Shown here: positions 41,769 through 50,142 of the stretch, in pieces | How positions within the stretch are numbered: the first letter of the stretch is position 1 | Layout of the letters: each line of letters starts with the position of its first letter | NCBI RefSeq assembly: GCF_015529805.1 | Contig: NZ_CP064654.1 | Coordinates: 1,178,001-1,242,000 of the forward strand | From: Qipengyuania soli | GTDB lineage: Bacteria > Pseudomonadota > Alphaproteobacteria > Sphingomonadales > Sphingomonadaceae | Length of the DNA: 64,000 nt | Reading direction: 5' to 3' | Made by a program: the position numbers and the translations under genes | The notes under the pieces: model-generated | Databases searched by the model: none | Told to the model about the DNA's origin: nothing | The model's input: the letters and a program-made list of their open reading frames with translations, nothing else

Positions 41769-42965
41769 ATGACCCAGTTCAGCGCCGCCGATCCCGTCGT
41801 GATCCTTTCCTACGCCCGCACCCCCATGGGCGGCATGCAGGGCGCGTTGTCGGACGTATCGGCGACCGATCTTGGCGCAACAGCGGTCAAGGCGGCAGTC
41901 GAGCGCTCGGGCGTCTCGCCTGAGAAGTTCGATCGTACCTACATGGGCTGCGTGCTCCCCGCAGGCCTGGGCCAGGCCCCTGCCCGCCAGGCGACGATCA
42001 AGGCTGGCCTGCCCAAGTCGGTCCAGGCGACCACGGTCAACAAGGTCTGCGGCAGCGGCATGCAGACGGTCATCATGGGCGCCGAAGCACTTGCCAGCGG
42101 CACGGTCGACTATGTCGTCGCCGGCGGCATGGAGAGCATGACCAACGCGCCATACCTCCTCAAGAAGCACCGTTCGGGCGCGCGCATCGGGCACGACACT
42201 GCCTATGACCACATGTTCCTCGACGGTCTCGAAGACGCCTACGATGAAGGCCGCGCGATGGGCACCTTCGCGCAGGACACCGCCAACGAGTACCAGCTCA
42301 CGCGTGAGGACATGGACGGCTATTCGATCGAATCGCTGCGTCGCGCCAATGCCGCAATCGAGAGCGGCGCATTCGATGGTGAGGTCGTTCCGGTGACTTT
42401 CGCCACTCGCGCGGGCGAAGTGACGGTCGAGCATGACGAGCAGCCCGGCAAGGGCAAGCCCGACAAGATCCCGACCCTGCGTCCCGCCTTCGCCAAGGAC
42501 GGCACCATCACCGCCGCCACCTCCTCGTCGATTTCGGACGGTGCGGCTGCTGTCGTCCTGACCCGCGAGAGCCTTGCCAGCGCCAACGGCCAGCAGCCGG
42601 TCGCGAAGATTGTCGCCATGGCCGCGCATGCGCAGGAGCCGAAGGACTTCACCGTAGCCCCCGTGGGCGCGATCAAGAAGGTACTCGACAAGGCCGGCTG
42701 GTCGACCGACGACGTCGACCTGTGGGAAGTGAACGAGGCTTTCGCCTGCGTCGCCATGTTCGCAATGCGCGACATCGGCATCCCGCACGACCGGATCAAC
42801 GTCAACGGCGGCGCAACCGCACTCGGTCACCCGATCGGCGCCAGCGGGACGCGCATCATCGTGACGCTTCTCAACGCCCTCAAGCAGCAGGGCAAGAAGC
42901 GCGGCGTGGCTTCGCTCTGCATCGGCGGTGGCGAAGCAACCGCGGTGGCTGTCGAGCTCGTCTAG
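41769..42965 (+). CDS. Acetyl-CoA C-acetyltransferase (thiolase)
   Basis: Catalyses thiolytic cleavage or condensation of acyl-CoA; the short-chain biosynthetic type best fits. The ATG at 41769 gives 398 residues. Catalytic residues are Cys94 (NKVCGSGMQT), His354 (NGGATALGHPIG) and Cys384 (ASLCIGGGEA). An in-frame start upstream lies in the promoter region shared with the aldehyde dehydrogenase gene. A role in polyhydroxyalkanoate or ketone metabolism cannot be decided without phaB or a similar neighbour. Confidence 0.95.
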   Translation: MTQFSAADPVVILSYARTPMGGMQGALSDVSATDLGATAVKAAVERSGVSPEKFDRTYMGCVLPAGLGQAPARQATIKAGLPKSVQATTVNKVCGSGMQTVIMGAEALASGTVDYVVAGGMESMTNAPYLLKKHRSGARIGHDTAYDHMFLDGLEDAYDEGRAMGTFAQDTANEYQLTREDMDGYSIESLRRANAAIESGAFDGEVVPVTFATRAGEVTVEHDEQPGKGKPDKIPTLRPAFAKDGTITAATSSSISDGAAAVVLTRESLASANGQQPVAKIVAMAAHAQEPKDFTVAPVGAIKKVLDKAGWSTDDVDLWEVNEAFACVAMFAMRDIGIPHDRINVNGGATALGHPIGASGTRIIVTLLNALKQQGKKRGVASLCIGGGEATAVAVELV

Positions 42966-43007
42966 GCCCAGGCCACAGCTTTGCGGTACATCCCGCATGC
43001 CTCCTAT

Positions 43008-43035
43008 GCTACGCAACCGGTCGGGTTGCGCTAGC
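43008..43035 (+). other. Hairpin between the thiolase and lipoprotein genes
   Basis: GCTACGCAACC (43008-43018) can pair with GGTTGCGCTAGC (43024-43035) with one bulged C, around the loop GGTCG. It has no T tract and ends only a few bases before the Shine-Dalgarno-like AGGGGAGA of the next gene. It could be a weak terminator or a leader structure. Confidence 0.4.
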
Positions 43036-43052
43036 ACAAGGGGAGATGGGAT

Positions 43053-43466
43053 ATGCGCAAACTGATCATGTTGGCAGGCGCGTTAGCTCTTGCGGCTTGC
43101 TCGCAGGAGCCGGCTGAGGACACCGCAACCGCCGAAGCACCGGTGGAAGAAGCCGCACCGGCGGGAGCCGTCGCTAACGGTTCGCCTGCCGGCGTCTACG
43201 AAGTCACCAACGCCGATGGCTCGAAGATGACTGCCAATATCAACGCCGACGGGACCTATTCCGACGTCGCTGCCGATGGAACAGTTGCGGAAGAGGGAAC
43301 TTATGCCGTCGTTGACGGCAAGACCTGCTTCACACCGACCACCGAAGGGGCGAAGCCCATGTGCTTTACCGAAAGCGCGCCGGGCGACGACGGCTCATTC
43401 ACGGCAACTCCGGACGAAGGCGATCCCGTTACCGTCCGACCGGCAACTGCGGCCACTACCGAATAG
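43053..43466 (+). CDS. Small two-cysteine lipoprotein, copy 1
   Basis: A 137-residue predicted lipoprotein: MRKLIMLAGALALAAC places the lipid on Cys16. An Ala/Glu/Pro linker is followed by a domain of about 80 residues with YEVTNADGS, NADGTYSDV, EGTYAVVDGKTCF and MCFTESAPGDDGSF. The two remaining cysteines could form a disulfide. The next two genes encode clear paralogs with the same layout. The AAGGGGAGATG before the start is a good ribosome-binding site. Function and family are unknown to me. Confidence 0.85.
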   Translation: MRKLIMLAGALALAACSQEPAEDTATAEAPVEEAAPAGAVANGSPAGVYEVTNADGSKMTANINADGTYSDVAADGTVAEEGTYAVVDGKTCFTPTTEGAKPMCFTESAPGDDGSFTATPDEGDPVTVRPATAATTE

Positions 43467-43481
43467 CGCGCGATAGCGATC

Positions 43482-43512
43482 GGGGCGGGAAGGCCGGTAA
43501 CCTCCCCGCCCC
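43482..43512 (+). terminator. GC-rich hairpin after lipoprotein copy 1
   Basis: A 12-base stem with one mismatch, GGGGCGGGAAGG (43482-43493) with CCTCCCCGCCCC (43501-43512), closes a 7-base loop 15 bases after the stop codon. There is no T tract, so it may stop transcription weakly or protect the 3' end. Confidence 0.5.
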
Positions 43513-43644
43513 TCCTGCGGCAACGACCGCCGGGACCCTGCATTGCATCAGCGTCATTGGAAGCGCATACAGCGCCCGATCCGACAGAAGATCGACCGGT
43601 TCGCGTCCAGGGTTCGCGTTACAAACGGTTGAGAGGATACATTC

Positions 43645-44061
43645 ATGAGGAAACTGTTTGCCTGCGCCGCAATTGCGGCGCTTGCCGCCTGTTCGCAACC
43701 AGCTCCGGAGCCCGCCGCGGAAGAAACAACCGCCGCCGCACCAGAACCCGCAACCGATGCCGGGGCTCCCGTACCGGGCGACTACACCGTCACCTACGAA
43801 GATGGCACCGCGACTCCTTTCACAGTGAATGCGGACGGTACCTGGTCGGGCACAAATCCTGCGGGTGAAGCGAGCAAGGGAACTTATACCTTCGCCGACG
43901 GGAAGACCTGCTTCACCAGTGATCCGCCCAACGAGAACGATACCTGCTGGACCGCATCTCCTGCCGCGGCCGACGGCACATTCTCGTCGGTGAGTGACAA
44001 GGGAGTTACGGTGTCAGTCAAACCAGCAGCTGCGCAAGCTGGCGAGACCGCTGCCGAATAA
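43645..44061 (+). CDS. Small two-cysteine lipoprotein, copy 2
   Basis: A 138-residue paralog of the preceding lipoprotein. MRKLFACAAIAALAAC puts the lipid on Cys16; a Glu/Pro/Ala linker follows. The domain shows YTVTYEDGT, NADGTWSGT, KGTYTFADGKTCF and TCWTASPAAADGTF, matching copy 1 position by position, including both cysteines. It has GAGAGGA before the ATG and its own strong terminator, so it is probably a separate transcription unit. Confidence 0.85.
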   Translation: MRKLFACAAIAALAACSQPAPEPAAEETTAAAPEPATDAGAPVPGDYTVTYEDGTATPFTVNADGTWSGTNPAGEASKGTYTFADGKTCFTSDPPNENDTCWTASPAAADGTFSSVSDKGVTVSVKPAAAQAGETAAE

Positions 44062-44077
44062 CCGCGAATATTTCGGG

Positions 44078-44109
44078 AAAGGGGGTGGCTCGGGAGCTAT
44101 CCCCTTTTT
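44078..44109 (+). terminator. Rho-independent terminator after lipoprotein copy 2
   Basis: AAAGGGGGTGGCTC (44078-44091) pairs with GAGCTATCCCCTTT (44094-44107), with two G-U pairs and a tiny loop, and is followed by further T. It begins 16 bases after the stop codon of copy 2. Confidence 0.85.
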
Positions 44110-44186
44110 CCGTCGATGCGGGACCATTTCCGGCAACCGCACGTTGCATCTTCATCGAAGTGTCCAACAAATGGGAGGAATTTCCG

Positions 44187-44612
44187 ATGAAGTACGCAAT
44201 CTTGCTGGCAGCCACAGCTGCCCTCGCCGCCTGCGGTTCGAAGGAAGAGGCACCGCCCACGCCCGTTGAGACGACGGCAGCGGACACCACCATGGATGCG
44301 ACTGCGACCGGCGACATGGCCGGATCATACGAGATCAAGATGGCCGACGGCACCGTGGTCATGGAAACGATCAATTCCGACGGAACCTATGTCGACGCCA
44401 CCGCCGACGGCACGGAGACCGAGCGTGGAACATGGCGCCAGGATGGCGCGAAGATGTGCTTCGATCCTGCGGGCGATGCCCCCGAAGCGTGCTTCACAGG
44501 CGGCGCCCCCGGCCCCGACGGCAGCTTCCAGGTGACCGACGGCGACGGCAAGGTCGTCTCGACCGTGCGCAAGGTCGATGCCACCGCCGCGGCCCCGGCT
44601 CCGGCGGGCTGA
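44187..44612 (+). CDS. Small two-cysteine lipoprotein, copy 3
   Basis: Third paralog, 141 residues from the ATG at 44187, which has the excellent ribosome-binding site GGGAGGAA (44173-44180); an in-frame ATG near 44085 lies within the preceding terminator region and was rejected. MKYAILLAATAALAAC gives lipidated Cys16. The domain repeats the pattern: YEIKMADGT, NSDGTYVDA, RGTWRQDGAKMCF and ACFTGGAPGPDGSF. Unlike the others it ends in an Ala/Pro tail. It has its own terminator. Confidence 0.85.
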   Translation: MKYAILLAATAALAACGSKEEAPPTPVETTAADTTMDATATGDMAGSYEIKMADGTVVMETINSDGTYVDATADGTETERGTWRQDGAKMCFDPAGDAPEACFTGGAPGPDGSFQVTDGDGKVVSTVRKVDATAAAPAPAG

Positions 44613-44635
44613 GCATTTCCAATACCAAGGCAGAG

Positions 44636-44661
44636 CGGGCGACCTACGGGTCGCCCGTTTT
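44636..44661 (+). terminator. Rho-independent terminator after lipoprotein copy 3
   Basis: A perfect 9-base stem, CGGGCGACC (44636-44644) with GGTCGCCCG (44649-44657), closes the loop TACG and is followed by TTTT (44658-44661). It sits between two convergent genes. Confidence 0.88.
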
Positions 44662-44664
44662 CGT

Positions 44665-45132
44665 TCAAGGTTCGCCTGCGCCCCACAATCGCTTTTCGAG
44701 AATCCAACCGCCGCGATTCCCGACGGTGAATTCGCACCAGCCATCGTCGCAATCGCCAAGTGTTCCGACGACACCTGGTTCGACGCGCCACTTCACGGGA
44801 GCATCCGCTTCCGGATCGAGCCGCAATTCGGTCTGCCCCTTACCGACGACGATCGCTCCACGGTCGGGGCTGAGGAGCCGCGCGACCACCCAGCCCTTGT
44901 CGCCATCGGGATCCTGGATCAGGCGCCAGCCCTCCATGACGCGAATGACCTTCACCGGCAGCCCCGGCCTGCGATAGACCCAGTCGACCTTGTAGTCCGC
45001 ACTGGGTCCAACGCGCATGTTCAGTTCCTTGGCCCGCACGGTCGCCCAATAGGGAACCTCGCGGTCCTGTGCGTGTGCCGGGGTCACGAGCAGCGCCAGC
45101 AGGGAAACAAGGGACAAGAGCCTGACAATCAT
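44665..45132 (-). CDS. Exported SH3-domain protein
   Basis: A 155-residue secreted protein from the ATG at 45132: a signal peptide (MIVRLLSLVSLLALLVTPAHAQ, cleavage after AHA) and two bacterial SH3-like repeats, the first with RAKELNMRVGPSADYKVDWV and the second ending DGWCEFTVGNRGGWILEKRLW. This fits the SH3_3/DUF1058-type family of periplasmic proteins, some of which bind cell wall. The reading frame is open further upstream, but the signal peptide fixes the start. It is divergent from the dehydrogenase gene. Confidence 0.85.
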   Translation of the reverse strand: MIVRLLSLVSLLALLVTPAHAQDREVPYWATVRAKELNMRVGPSADYKVDWVYRRPGLPVKVIRVMEGWRLIQDPDGDKGWVVARLLSPDRGAIVVGKGQTELRLDPEADAPVKWRVEPGVVGTLGDCDDGWCEFTVGNRGGWILEKRLWGAGEP

Positions 45133-45237
45133 GGCCTTGTTCCTACCCGATTCGCCCTGCCCGCGGCAACATGAGCGGTGCAAGTCATGCGCAACCGCTT
45201 GACCCGCAGCCATCGCTCGCCGTAGCGCTGGCACAAG

Positions 45238-46254
45238 ATGGAAAGCACCAGCGACACAGTCGAGAAACGGCTCGAGCGAACCCCGCGCGTTTTCGTGACG
45301 CGACACCTCATGCCTTCGGTAGAGGAACGCTTCGGCGAACTGTTCGAAGTCACGCTCAACCGGAGCGACACGCCACTGTCGCGAGAGGAACTGGTTGCCG
45401 CGATGCAGCGATGCGATGTCCTGGTCCCGACCGTCACCGACAAGATCGATGCCGACATGATCGCGGCAGCAGGTCAGGACCTGCGCCTCATCGCCAACTT
45501 CGGGGCCGGGACAGAGCACATCGATCTAAAGGCCGCCGGTCGCCACGGCATCATGGTCACCAACACCCCTGGCGTATTCACCGACGACACGGCGGACCTG
45601 GCCATGGCCGGGATCATCGGCGTTCCCCGCCGGATTCGCGAGGGCGTGGAGCTCATCCGCAGCGGCAAGTGGACCGGTTGGACGCCAACCGCACTGCTCG
45701 GCACCAAGCTGGCCGGCAAGGTTCTCGGCATCGTCGGCATGGGCCGCATCGGGCAGGCCGTCGCCCACCGGGCGCGCGCCTTCGGGCTCGAAATCGCCTA
45801 TCACAACCGCAAGCGCATGCCCGAGGCGGTCGAACGCATGTTCGCCGCGCGTTGGGTAGAAACGCTCGACGAGCTGATGGCGCAGGCCGACATCCTCACC
45901 CTTCACTGCCCCGCTGGTCCAGACACCCACCACATGATCGACGCCCGCCGGATCGGCCTGATGAAGGACGGTGCCTGCATCATCAATACGGCCCGCGGCG
46001 ACCTCGTCGACCAGGAAGCGCTGATCGCTGCTCTGGAAAGCGGCAAGCTCGCCGGGGCGGGCCTCGACGTCTATCCCGACGAGCCTAACGTGGACCGTCG
46101 TCTGATCCGCCATCCTAACGTCATGACCCTGCCCCATATCGGCAGCGCAACGCGTGAGGGGCGCGAGGATTCGGGCCTCAAGGTTATCGCCAATATCCGC
46201 ATGTGGGCGGACGGACACCGCCCGCCCGACCAGGTTCTCGAGGGTCTGGTCTGA
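45238..46254 (+). CDS. D-2-hydroxyacid dehydrogenase (glyoxylate/hydroxypyruvate reductase type)
   Basis: Reduces 2-keto acids such as glyoxylate or hydroxypyruvate with NAD(P)H. The 338 residues carry the Rossmann motif VLGIVGMGRIGQAV, and the catalytic arginine (INTARGDLVDQEAL), glutamate (DVYPDEPN) and histidine (LPHIGSATREGR). FGAGTEHIDL is the substrate loop. The ATG at 45238 leaves about 15 residues before the first strand (RVFVTRHL). It stands alone, convergent with the GNAT gene. Confidence 0.92.
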   Translation: MESTSDTVEKRLERTPRVFVTRHLMPSVEERFGELFEVTLNRSDTPLSREELVAAMQRCDVLVPTVTDKIDADMIAAAGQDLRLIANFGAGTEHIDLKAAGRHGIMVTNTPGVFTDDTADLAMAGIIGVPRRIREGVELIRSGKWTGWTPTALLGTKLAGKVLGIVGMGRIGQAVAHRARAFGLEIAYHNRKRMPEAVERMFAARWVETLDELMAQADILTLHCPAGPDTHHMIDARRIGLMKDGACIINTARGDLVDQEALIAALESGKLAGAGLDVYPDEPNVDRRLIRHPNVMTLPHIGSATREGREDSGLKVIANIRMWADGHRPPDQVLEGLV

Positions 46255-46280
46255 GCGCAGCTGACGTGCCGCTTCGGCTT

Positions 46281-46751
46281 TCAAAGCGTCAGGGCGTAGA
46301 ACCGGTTGTGGTCGGAGGCCGCATATTGCGCGAACGGTCCCGTCGGGATGAAGCCGGCTGACGAATAGAGCCCGTTCGCCGGCACGTAGTCGGGCGTGGT
46401 CCCCGTTTCGAGCCGCATCGTTACTGCCCCTCGCTTGCGAGCCTCGGCAATGAGGTGATCGAGGATCAGGCGCCCGTAGCCCTTGCCGACATTGCCTGGG
46501 GCGACACGCATCGACTTCACTTCGAGTTCGTCATTGCCCAGTTCGCTCAGCGCACCGAGCGCGACGAGTTCGTCGCCAGCATAGACCCCGAAGAGGGTGA
46601 TGCCCGGCTTTGCCAGCGCCGAATGATCGAGGGCGAAGGAATAACCGGCCTTCGTACCTGTCCGCGCCGCATGCAGATGCAGGTCCAGCAATGCCGACAC
46701 TTCGGGCTGCGATGGATGCACAGTGCGGATCGAAACGTGCTGGGCAGTCAT
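46281..46751 (-). CDS. GNAT family N-acetyltransferase
   Basis: A 156-residue acetyltransferase. VKSMRVAPGNVGKGYGRLILDHLIAEA contains the acetyl-CoA pyrophosphate loop of the GNAT fold, and LYSSAGFIPTGPF is the usual C-terminal strand-turn. It resembles the YafP/PhnO-like stand-alone group; the substrate is unknown. It lies 27 bases downstream of the nitronate-monooxygenase-like gene and could be its operon partner. Confidence 0.88.
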   Translation of the reverse strand: MTAQHVSIRTVHPSQPEVSALLDLHLHAARTGTKAGYSFALDHSALAKPGITLFGVYAGDELVALGALSELGNDELEVKSMRVAPGNVGKGYGRLILDHLIAEARKRGAVTMRLETGTTPDYVPANGLYSSAGFIPTGPFAQYAASDHNRFYALTL

Positions 46752-46778
46752 TGCGATGCCGATCCCTGCGAAAGTGAC

Positions 46779-48185
46779 CTAGTCGCCCGTCAAGATCCGC
46801 TCGACCAGTTCCTTCACCGTCGGAGTGAAGTTGTTCGAGTAGAACGGGTCCTGCTTGAAGCGATAGGCAGCGTGGCCGGCAAAGGCGAGGTTCTCGTCCG
46901 GATCGCCACCGTGGGCGATGTCCTGCAGCGTCTTCTGGATGCAGAAGCTGCGCGGGTCGGCGAGACGGCCGGTGGTATGGTCGTCGTGATCCTTCCAGCT
47001 CGAAAACTGGCAGTGCGACAAGCAGCCCATGCAGCCTTGCTGGTCGGCACGGATCTGCTCGGCACTTTCGGAAGTGACGAAGACAACCGTGTCGTCCGGA
47101 GTCTTGAGCGCTTCGGTGAAACCTTCATGCATCCACGCCAGCGCCTTCCGCTGGTCGCCGGGGTGAACGAAGAAGTACTTCGCCTTGCCGTGGTCGGCGA
47201 GCGGAATGGTGCCTTCTTCCTGGTCGCGCTTGAAGATCGGGATCTGGCGCTCCGAACGGTGCATCAGGTCGTAAAGGAAGGGCGTCTTCACCGCGCTCGA
47301 ATAGAAGCCAGTGGGCGAAAACTTGTGCAGCAGGACATCGCCCGGCTCGACCGTGCGCAGCATGTCCTTCCAGACCTGCGGAATCGGGCTTTCGTGCGTC
47401 AGCAACGGGCGGGTACCGAACTGGAACAGGACCTTGCCCAATTCGGGATTGTCGATCCAGTTTTCCCACTCGCGCAGGAACCAGACGCCGCCAGCCATGA
47501 CGATGCCGGTATCCTCGCTCACACCCTCGGCGCGCATCGTTTCGCGCAGCGCCTTGACGCGGGGATAGGGATCTTCGGGAACCAGCGGGTCTTCGGCATT
47601 GGACAGGCCATTGTGCCCGCCTGCCAGCCACGGATCCTCGTAGACCACGGCGGCCATCAGTTCGGGGACCTTGGAATAACTGCGCTTCCACAGCGCGCGG
47701 AATGCGCGGGCCGAGGAGATGATAGGCAGGTAGTGGACGTTGTGCTTCGCCGCGATCTCGGCGAGCTTGTAGGGCATGCCCGCACCGCAGGTGACGCCGG
47801 TAATCAGGCCCTTGCAGTTCTCCAGCACGCCCTCGAGGACCTGCTGAGCCCCGCCCATTTCCCACAACACGTTGATGTTGATCGCGCCCTTGCCGTTGGC
47901 GATCTCGTAGGCCCGTTTCACCTGTTCGGTGGCGCCATCGATGCCATAGCGGACGAGCTGCTCGAAGCGCTCCTTGCGGGTCGCTTGCGGATAGACCTGA
48001 GGGATCGGGTTGCCGTCCTCATCGTAGCTGTCCGCGTTGACCGCGCTGACCGTGCCGATGCCCCCGGCTGCCGCCCATGCGCCCGAACTCTGGTGATTCG
48101 TCGCCGAAACACCCTTGCCCCCTTCGACCAGCGGCCAGACTTCCTTGCCACCGTAAACAATCGGGCTCAGACCCTTGAAACTCAT
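46779..48185 (-). CDS. Nitronate monooxygenase-like flavoprotein with a cysteine cluster
   Basis: A 468-residue TIM-barrel flavoprotein of the nitronate monooxygenase / enoyl-reductase-like family. The N-terminal GGKGVSATNHQSSGAWAAAGG and the barrel segments INVLWEMGGAQQ, VTCGAGMPYK and IVMAGGVWF fit FMN-binding family members. It is longer than classic enzymes. The extra C-terminal part has C385-x2-C388-x3-C392 (GCMGCLSHC) and C415 (SFCIQKTL), a spacing that could bind an iron-sulfur cluster. The natural substrate is uncertain. Its ATG overlaps the stop of the methyltransferase gene (TAATG). Confidence 0.83.
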   Translation of the reverse strand: MSFKGLSPIVYGGKEVWPLVEGGKGVSATNHQSSGAWAAAGGIGTVSAVNADSYDEDGNPIPQVYPQATRKERFEQLVRYGIDGATEQVKRAYEIANGKGAININVLWEMGGAQQVLEGVLENCKGLITGVTCGAGMPYKLAEIAAKHNVHYLPIISSARAFRALWKRSYSKVPELMAAVVYEDPWLAGGHNGLSNAEDPLVPEDPYPRVKALRETMRAEGVSEDTGIVMAGGVWFLREWENWIDNPELGKVLFQFGTRPLLTHESPIPQVWKDMLRTVEPGDVLLHKFSPTGFYSSAVKTPFLYDLMHRSERQIPIFKRDQEEGTIPLADHGKAKYFFVHPGDQRKALAWMHEGFTEALKTPDDTVVFVTSESAEQIRADQQGCMGCLSHCQFSSWKDHDDHTTGRLADPRSFCIQKTLQDIAHGGDPDENLAFAGHAAYRFKQDPFYSNNFTPTVKELVERILTGD

Positions 48186-48943
48186 TATGCTTTCTCTCTC
48201 TCGGTCAGGCGCATCTGCGCCTCTTCACCCTGCGCGGACTTGTCGCCGCGACATGGCTTGATCTCTCCCGGCTGCGGCCTCCTAGCCGCCGCCTTGAACT
48301 GTGCATAGTAGCCCGACAACTCGGGCGCATCCTTGAAGGCGACAAGCTCGTAGCCAACGCGCTCGAATTCGCACGAGAGCAGCAGCGGGTCGATCCCGTG
48401 CGCATCGGTCGGGCGGTCGACGTCGACAACCACCACCTGTCCGCCGGAACGCAGCGCCGGCCACATTCGCCAGAGGAATTCGTAGGGTTGTTCGATCTCA
48501 TGGTACATGTGGACCATGAAGATGCGGTCAAAGCTGTTGTCGGGAAGCTTGGGATCGGCAAATTCGCCGAGGCGGATCGAGACGTTATCCAGTCGCTGTC
48601 GCTCGACGCGCCTCGCCAGCCCGGCAAGCGCTTCGCGATCGATATCCTGCGCAAGGACACGGCCGGTCTTGCCGACACGTTCGGCGAGACGCACTGTATA
48701 ATAGCCATTGCCTGCGCCGATATCCGCGACCGTCATCCCAGGTTCGATTTCGGCAAGTTTCATCACCGTCTCGGCCTCGCCACGACTGTCACGCTGGTCT
48801 TCGGTCGAGAATTGGTTCGAACCGGCAGTGGACACCGGGCGATCGGGCTTGGGAAACTTCTCATCGGCTTCGGACGACGCGCCCATATCGCAGGCCGTTA
48901 CCAGCACTGCGAGGGGAAGGAGGAGAGCGAGGCTACGCCTCAC
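48185..48943 (-). CDS. SAM-dependent methyltransferase with lipoprotein signal
   Basis: A class I methyltransferase-like protein, 252 residues from a GTG at 48943 that overlaps the prfB stop (GTGA). Motif I is VADIGAGNGYYTVRLAE, followed by RVLAQDID, LPDNSFDRIFMVHMYHE and GGQVVVVDVDRP. The N terminus reads M-RRSLALLLPLAVLVTAC with lipobox VTAC and Cys18, so it looks like an exported lipoprotein. S-adenosylmethionine is not expected in the periplasm; the fold may serve another use or the start may be wrong, but no alternative start removes the hydrophobic segment while leaving a good ribosome site. Confidence 0.82.
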   Translation of the reverse strand: MRRSLALLLPLAVLVTACDMGASSEADEKFPKPDRPVSTAGSNQFSTEDQRDSRGEAETVMKLAEIEPGMTVADIGAGNGYYTVRLAERVGKTGRVLAQDIDREALAGLARRVERQRLDNVSIRLGEFADPKLPDNSFDRIFMVHMYHEIEQPYEFLWRMWPALRSGGQVVVVDVDRPTDAHGIDPLLLSCEFERVGYELVAFKDAPELSGYYAQFKAAARRPQPGEIKPCRGDKSAQGEEAQMRLTEREKA

Positions 48944-50067
48944 TCGGCGTCCTCCACCTCGACCGTTTCGCCGGTAACGCGCTGCGCCAGGGCAGCCGAA
49001 ATGAACGGGTCGAGATCGCCGTCGAGGACGTCGTCGGGCGTCGGCGAAGTCACGCCGGTGCGCAGGTCCTTCACCATCTGGTACGGCTGGAGGACGTAGC
49101 TGCGGATCTGGTGCCCCCAACCGATGTCGCTCTTTTCCTGATACTCGCCCGACGCCGCAGCTTCACGTTCGGCCATCTCGCGTTCGTAGAGCCGCGCCTT
49201 GAGCATGTTCATCGCGATATCGCGGTTCTTGTGCTGGCTGCGGTCCTGCTGGCTGGCCACGACGATTCCGGTTGGCTGGTGGGTGATGCGGACGGCAGAG
49301 TCGGTCGTGTTGACGTGCTGGCCGCCTGCACCCGAGGCGCGGTAGGTATCGATCTTGAGGTCTGCCGGATTGATCGCGATCTCGAAGCTGTCGTCGATCA
49401 CGGGATAAACCCAGACCGAGCTGAAGCTGGTGTGGCGACGCGCCGAGCTGTCGTAGGGGCTGATGCGGACCAGGCGATGAACACCGCTTTCCGTTTTGGC
49501 ATAGCCATAGGCGTTCTCGCCCTTGAGCAGCAGCGTCGCGGACTTGATGCCGGCCGCTTCACCCGCCTGGTATTCGACAGTCTCGACCTTGAAGCCTTTC
49601 CGTTCGGCCCAGCGGCCGTACATGCGGAACAGCATCTCGGCCCAGTCCTGACTTTCGGTCCCGCCCGCGCCGGCATGGATTTCGAGATAGGTGTCATTGC
49701 TGTCGGCCTCACCCGAAAGCAGCGCCTGGACCTTGTCGCGGTCTGCGCGCTCGGCAAGGCCTGCCAAGCTGGCAAGTCCCTCGGCGACCACCTCGTCATC
49801 GCCCTCGGCTTCGCCCATTTCGACGAATTCGACAGCATCCGACATCTCGCTCTCGATCTCGCGCACGGTGTTGATCGCGGTTTCGAGGCGCTTCTGTTCC
49901 TGCGTGATCGCCTGAGCCTGCTTGGGATCGTCCCACAGCTTGGGGTCCTGGACGCGGGCGTCGAGTTCGTCGAGGCGGCGCAATGCGCGCTCCCAGTCGA
50001 GCGACTGGCGCACAAGCTGCAGTGCGGCGACGATCCTGTCGATGTGGGCCTGCCCTTCGGCACGCAT
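48940..50067 (-). CDS. prfB: Peptide chain release factor 2
   Basis: Recognises UGA and UAA stop codons and triggers peptide release. The 375 residues contain the catalytic GGQ (RASGAGGQHVNTTDSAVR) and the codon-recognition loop as SPY (VRISPYDSSARRHTSF), the usual alphaproteobacterial form of SPF. The frame is continuous, so there is no programmed +1 frameshift as in E. coli. The stop overlaps the methyltransferase start by 4 bases. Confidence 0.96.
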   Translation of the reverse strand: MRAEGQAHIDRIVAALQLVRQSLDWERALRRLDELDARVQDPKLWDDPKQAQAITQEQKRLETAINTVREIESEMSDAVEFVEMGEAEGDDEVVAEGLASLAGLAERADRDKVQALLSGEADSNDTYLEIHAGAGGTESQDWAEMLFRMYGRWAERKGFKVETVEYQAGEAAGIKSATLLLKGENAYGYAKTESGVHRLVRISPYDSSARRHTSFSSVWVYPVIDDSFEIAINPADLKIDTYRASGAGGQHVNTTDSAVRITHQPTGIVVASQQDRSQHKNRDIAMNMLKARLYEREMAEREAAASGEYQEKSDIGWGHQIRSYVLQPYQMVKDLRTGVTSPTPDDVLDGDLDPFISAALAQRVTGETVEVEDAE

Positions 50068-50142
50068 GGGAATATTCCTTCAGATTTGCTGGCCCGCCCC
50101 TAACGTGCGGGCGGCGATTGTAAAGCTGCGCGGGGAAAGCGG

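Noticed and set aside
49440-49500. RF2 with SPY instead of SPF in the codon-recognition loop
   Set aside because: Common in alphaproteobacterial RF2, so not evidence for altered stop-codon use.
48940-50067. Programmed frameshift in prfB
   Set aside because: The frame is continuous from the start codon; no in-frame UGA near codon 25.
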